Shown here: positions 7,272-7,624 of the stretch, piece by piece
Position numbering within the stretch: the first letter of the stretch is position 1
Layout: the number at the start of each line of letters is the position of its first letter
Assembly: GCA_943329505.2 (NCBI GenBank)
Contig: CALQED020000048.1
Location: 1-7,624 of the forward strand
DNA length: 7,624 bases
Direction: 5' to 3'
Origin: Polynucleobacter meluiroseus
GTDB taxonomy: Bacteria > Pseudomonadota > Gammaproteobacteria > Burkholderiales > Burkholderiaceae
Translations under genes and position numbers: made by a program
Notes under the pieces: model-generated
The model's input: the letters and a program-made list of their open reading frames with translations, nothing else
The model's database searches: none
Told to the model about the DNA's origin: nothing

Positions 7272-7624
7272 TTAATCTAAGAGGCCTGCCATTTGTAAAC
7301 CCTCACGACCGGCTGGGTGGCGGCAATCAATTTCTTCAAACTCATTGATATTGTCAATCTCCATACCCATAGCAATATTAGTTACCTTTTCCAAGATTAC
7401 CTCAACTACTACTGGCACCATGAAGTGTTTAGCCATCTTTTGCGCTTCAACTAAAGCTGCATTAATCTTGGCGGGATCGCTCACACGTAATAATTTGCAA
7501 CCCACACCTTCAACGACTTTACCGTGATCAACGCCATAGCCCTTCAGAGTTGTATCGTCCACATTAATGTTGTCAAAGGCTAACTGAACGCAGTAGTCCA
7601 TATCAAATCCGCGTTGTGCCTGAC
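7272..7624 (-). CDS. gcl: Glyoxylate carboligase (partial, C-terminal end)
   Basis: Glyoxylate carboligase (tartronate-semialdehyde synthase) is a ThDP- and FAD-containing enzyme that joins two glyoxylate molecules into tartronate semialdehyde with loss of CO2. It feeds glycolate, glyoxylate and allantoin carbon into glycerate. Only the last 116 residues are in the window; the frame continues past the right edge, and an ATG at 7601 is internal. The visible stretch [18 protein letters not shown], then [34 protein letters not shown] and [12 protein letters not shown] match the C terminus of E. coli Gcl (593 aa) closely. This segment is more specific to Gcl than to acetolactate synthase relatives. 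The tail after FEEID is short ([17 protein letters not shown]). The gene is convergent with glnD (61 nt between stops) and ends at its own terminator. Neighbouring hyi/glxR-type genes, which often accompany gcl, would lie outside the window. Confidence 0.93.
   Translation of the reverse strand, partial: QAQRGFDMDYCVQLAFDNINVDDTTLKGYGVDHGKVVEGVGCKLLRVSDPAKINAALVEAQKMAKHFMVPVVVEVILEKVTNIAMGMEIDNINEFEEIDCRHPAGREGLQMAGLLD

Noticed and set aside
1..7624. Search for a new defence, mobile or biosynthetic system, CRISPR repeats, tRNA or insertion sequence
   Set aside because: Nearly every base is taken by well-known housekeeping genes or short intergenic regions. The longest non-coding stretch is the 267-nt rpsB-map gap, described above. 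No direct repeats, terminal inverted repeats or tRNA-like folds were seen by eye.

Overview
This window looks like ordinary core chromosome of a betaproteobacterium. The gene order (rpsB-tsf-pyrH-frr-uppS on one strand, divergent from map-glnD) is the one known from Burkholderiales. The protein sequences, together with a base composition that looks moderate by eye (not computed), suggest a Polynucleobacter-like freshwater organism. That genus assignment is inference, based only on order, composition and protein character.

Minus strand, read from right to left. At 3504-2755 is rpsB (ribosomal protein S2), whose stop overlaps the start of tsf (EF-Ts, 2755-1871) by one base. A strong intrinsic terminator follows tsf at about 1790-1830. 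A new promoter, whose -35 lies in that terminator's T-tract, then starts pyrH (UMP kinase, 1686-976), frr (ribosome recycling factor, 964-404) and uppS (undecaprenyl diphosphate synthase, cut by the window edge at base 1). These genes link translation (S2, EF-Ts, RRF), pyrimidine nucleotide supply (UMP kinase) and the lipid carrier for cell wall synthesis (UppS).

The divergent intergenic region 3505-3771 holds a perfect TATAAT -10 for rpsB, a structured rpsB leader of about 100 nt, a short palindrome, and a possible -10 placed so close to map that its transcript would be leaderless.

Plus strand: map (methionine aminopeptidase, 3772-4608) and glnD (PII uridylyltransferase/uridylyl-removing enzyme, 4613-7210) are four bases apart and presumably co-transcribed. 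They join N-terminal methionine removal with nitrogen sensing.

Right edge: the 3' end of gcl (glyoxylate carboligase) on the minus strand, convergent with glnD, with its own intrinsic terminator in the 61-nt gap between the two stops.

I found no mobile element, CRISPR array, tRNA, rRNA, phage gene or new multigene system. The observations most worth a second look are regulatory: the two-state rpsB leader, the terminator/promoter overlap before pyrH, the rpsB/tsf fused stop-start, and the possible leaderless start of map.
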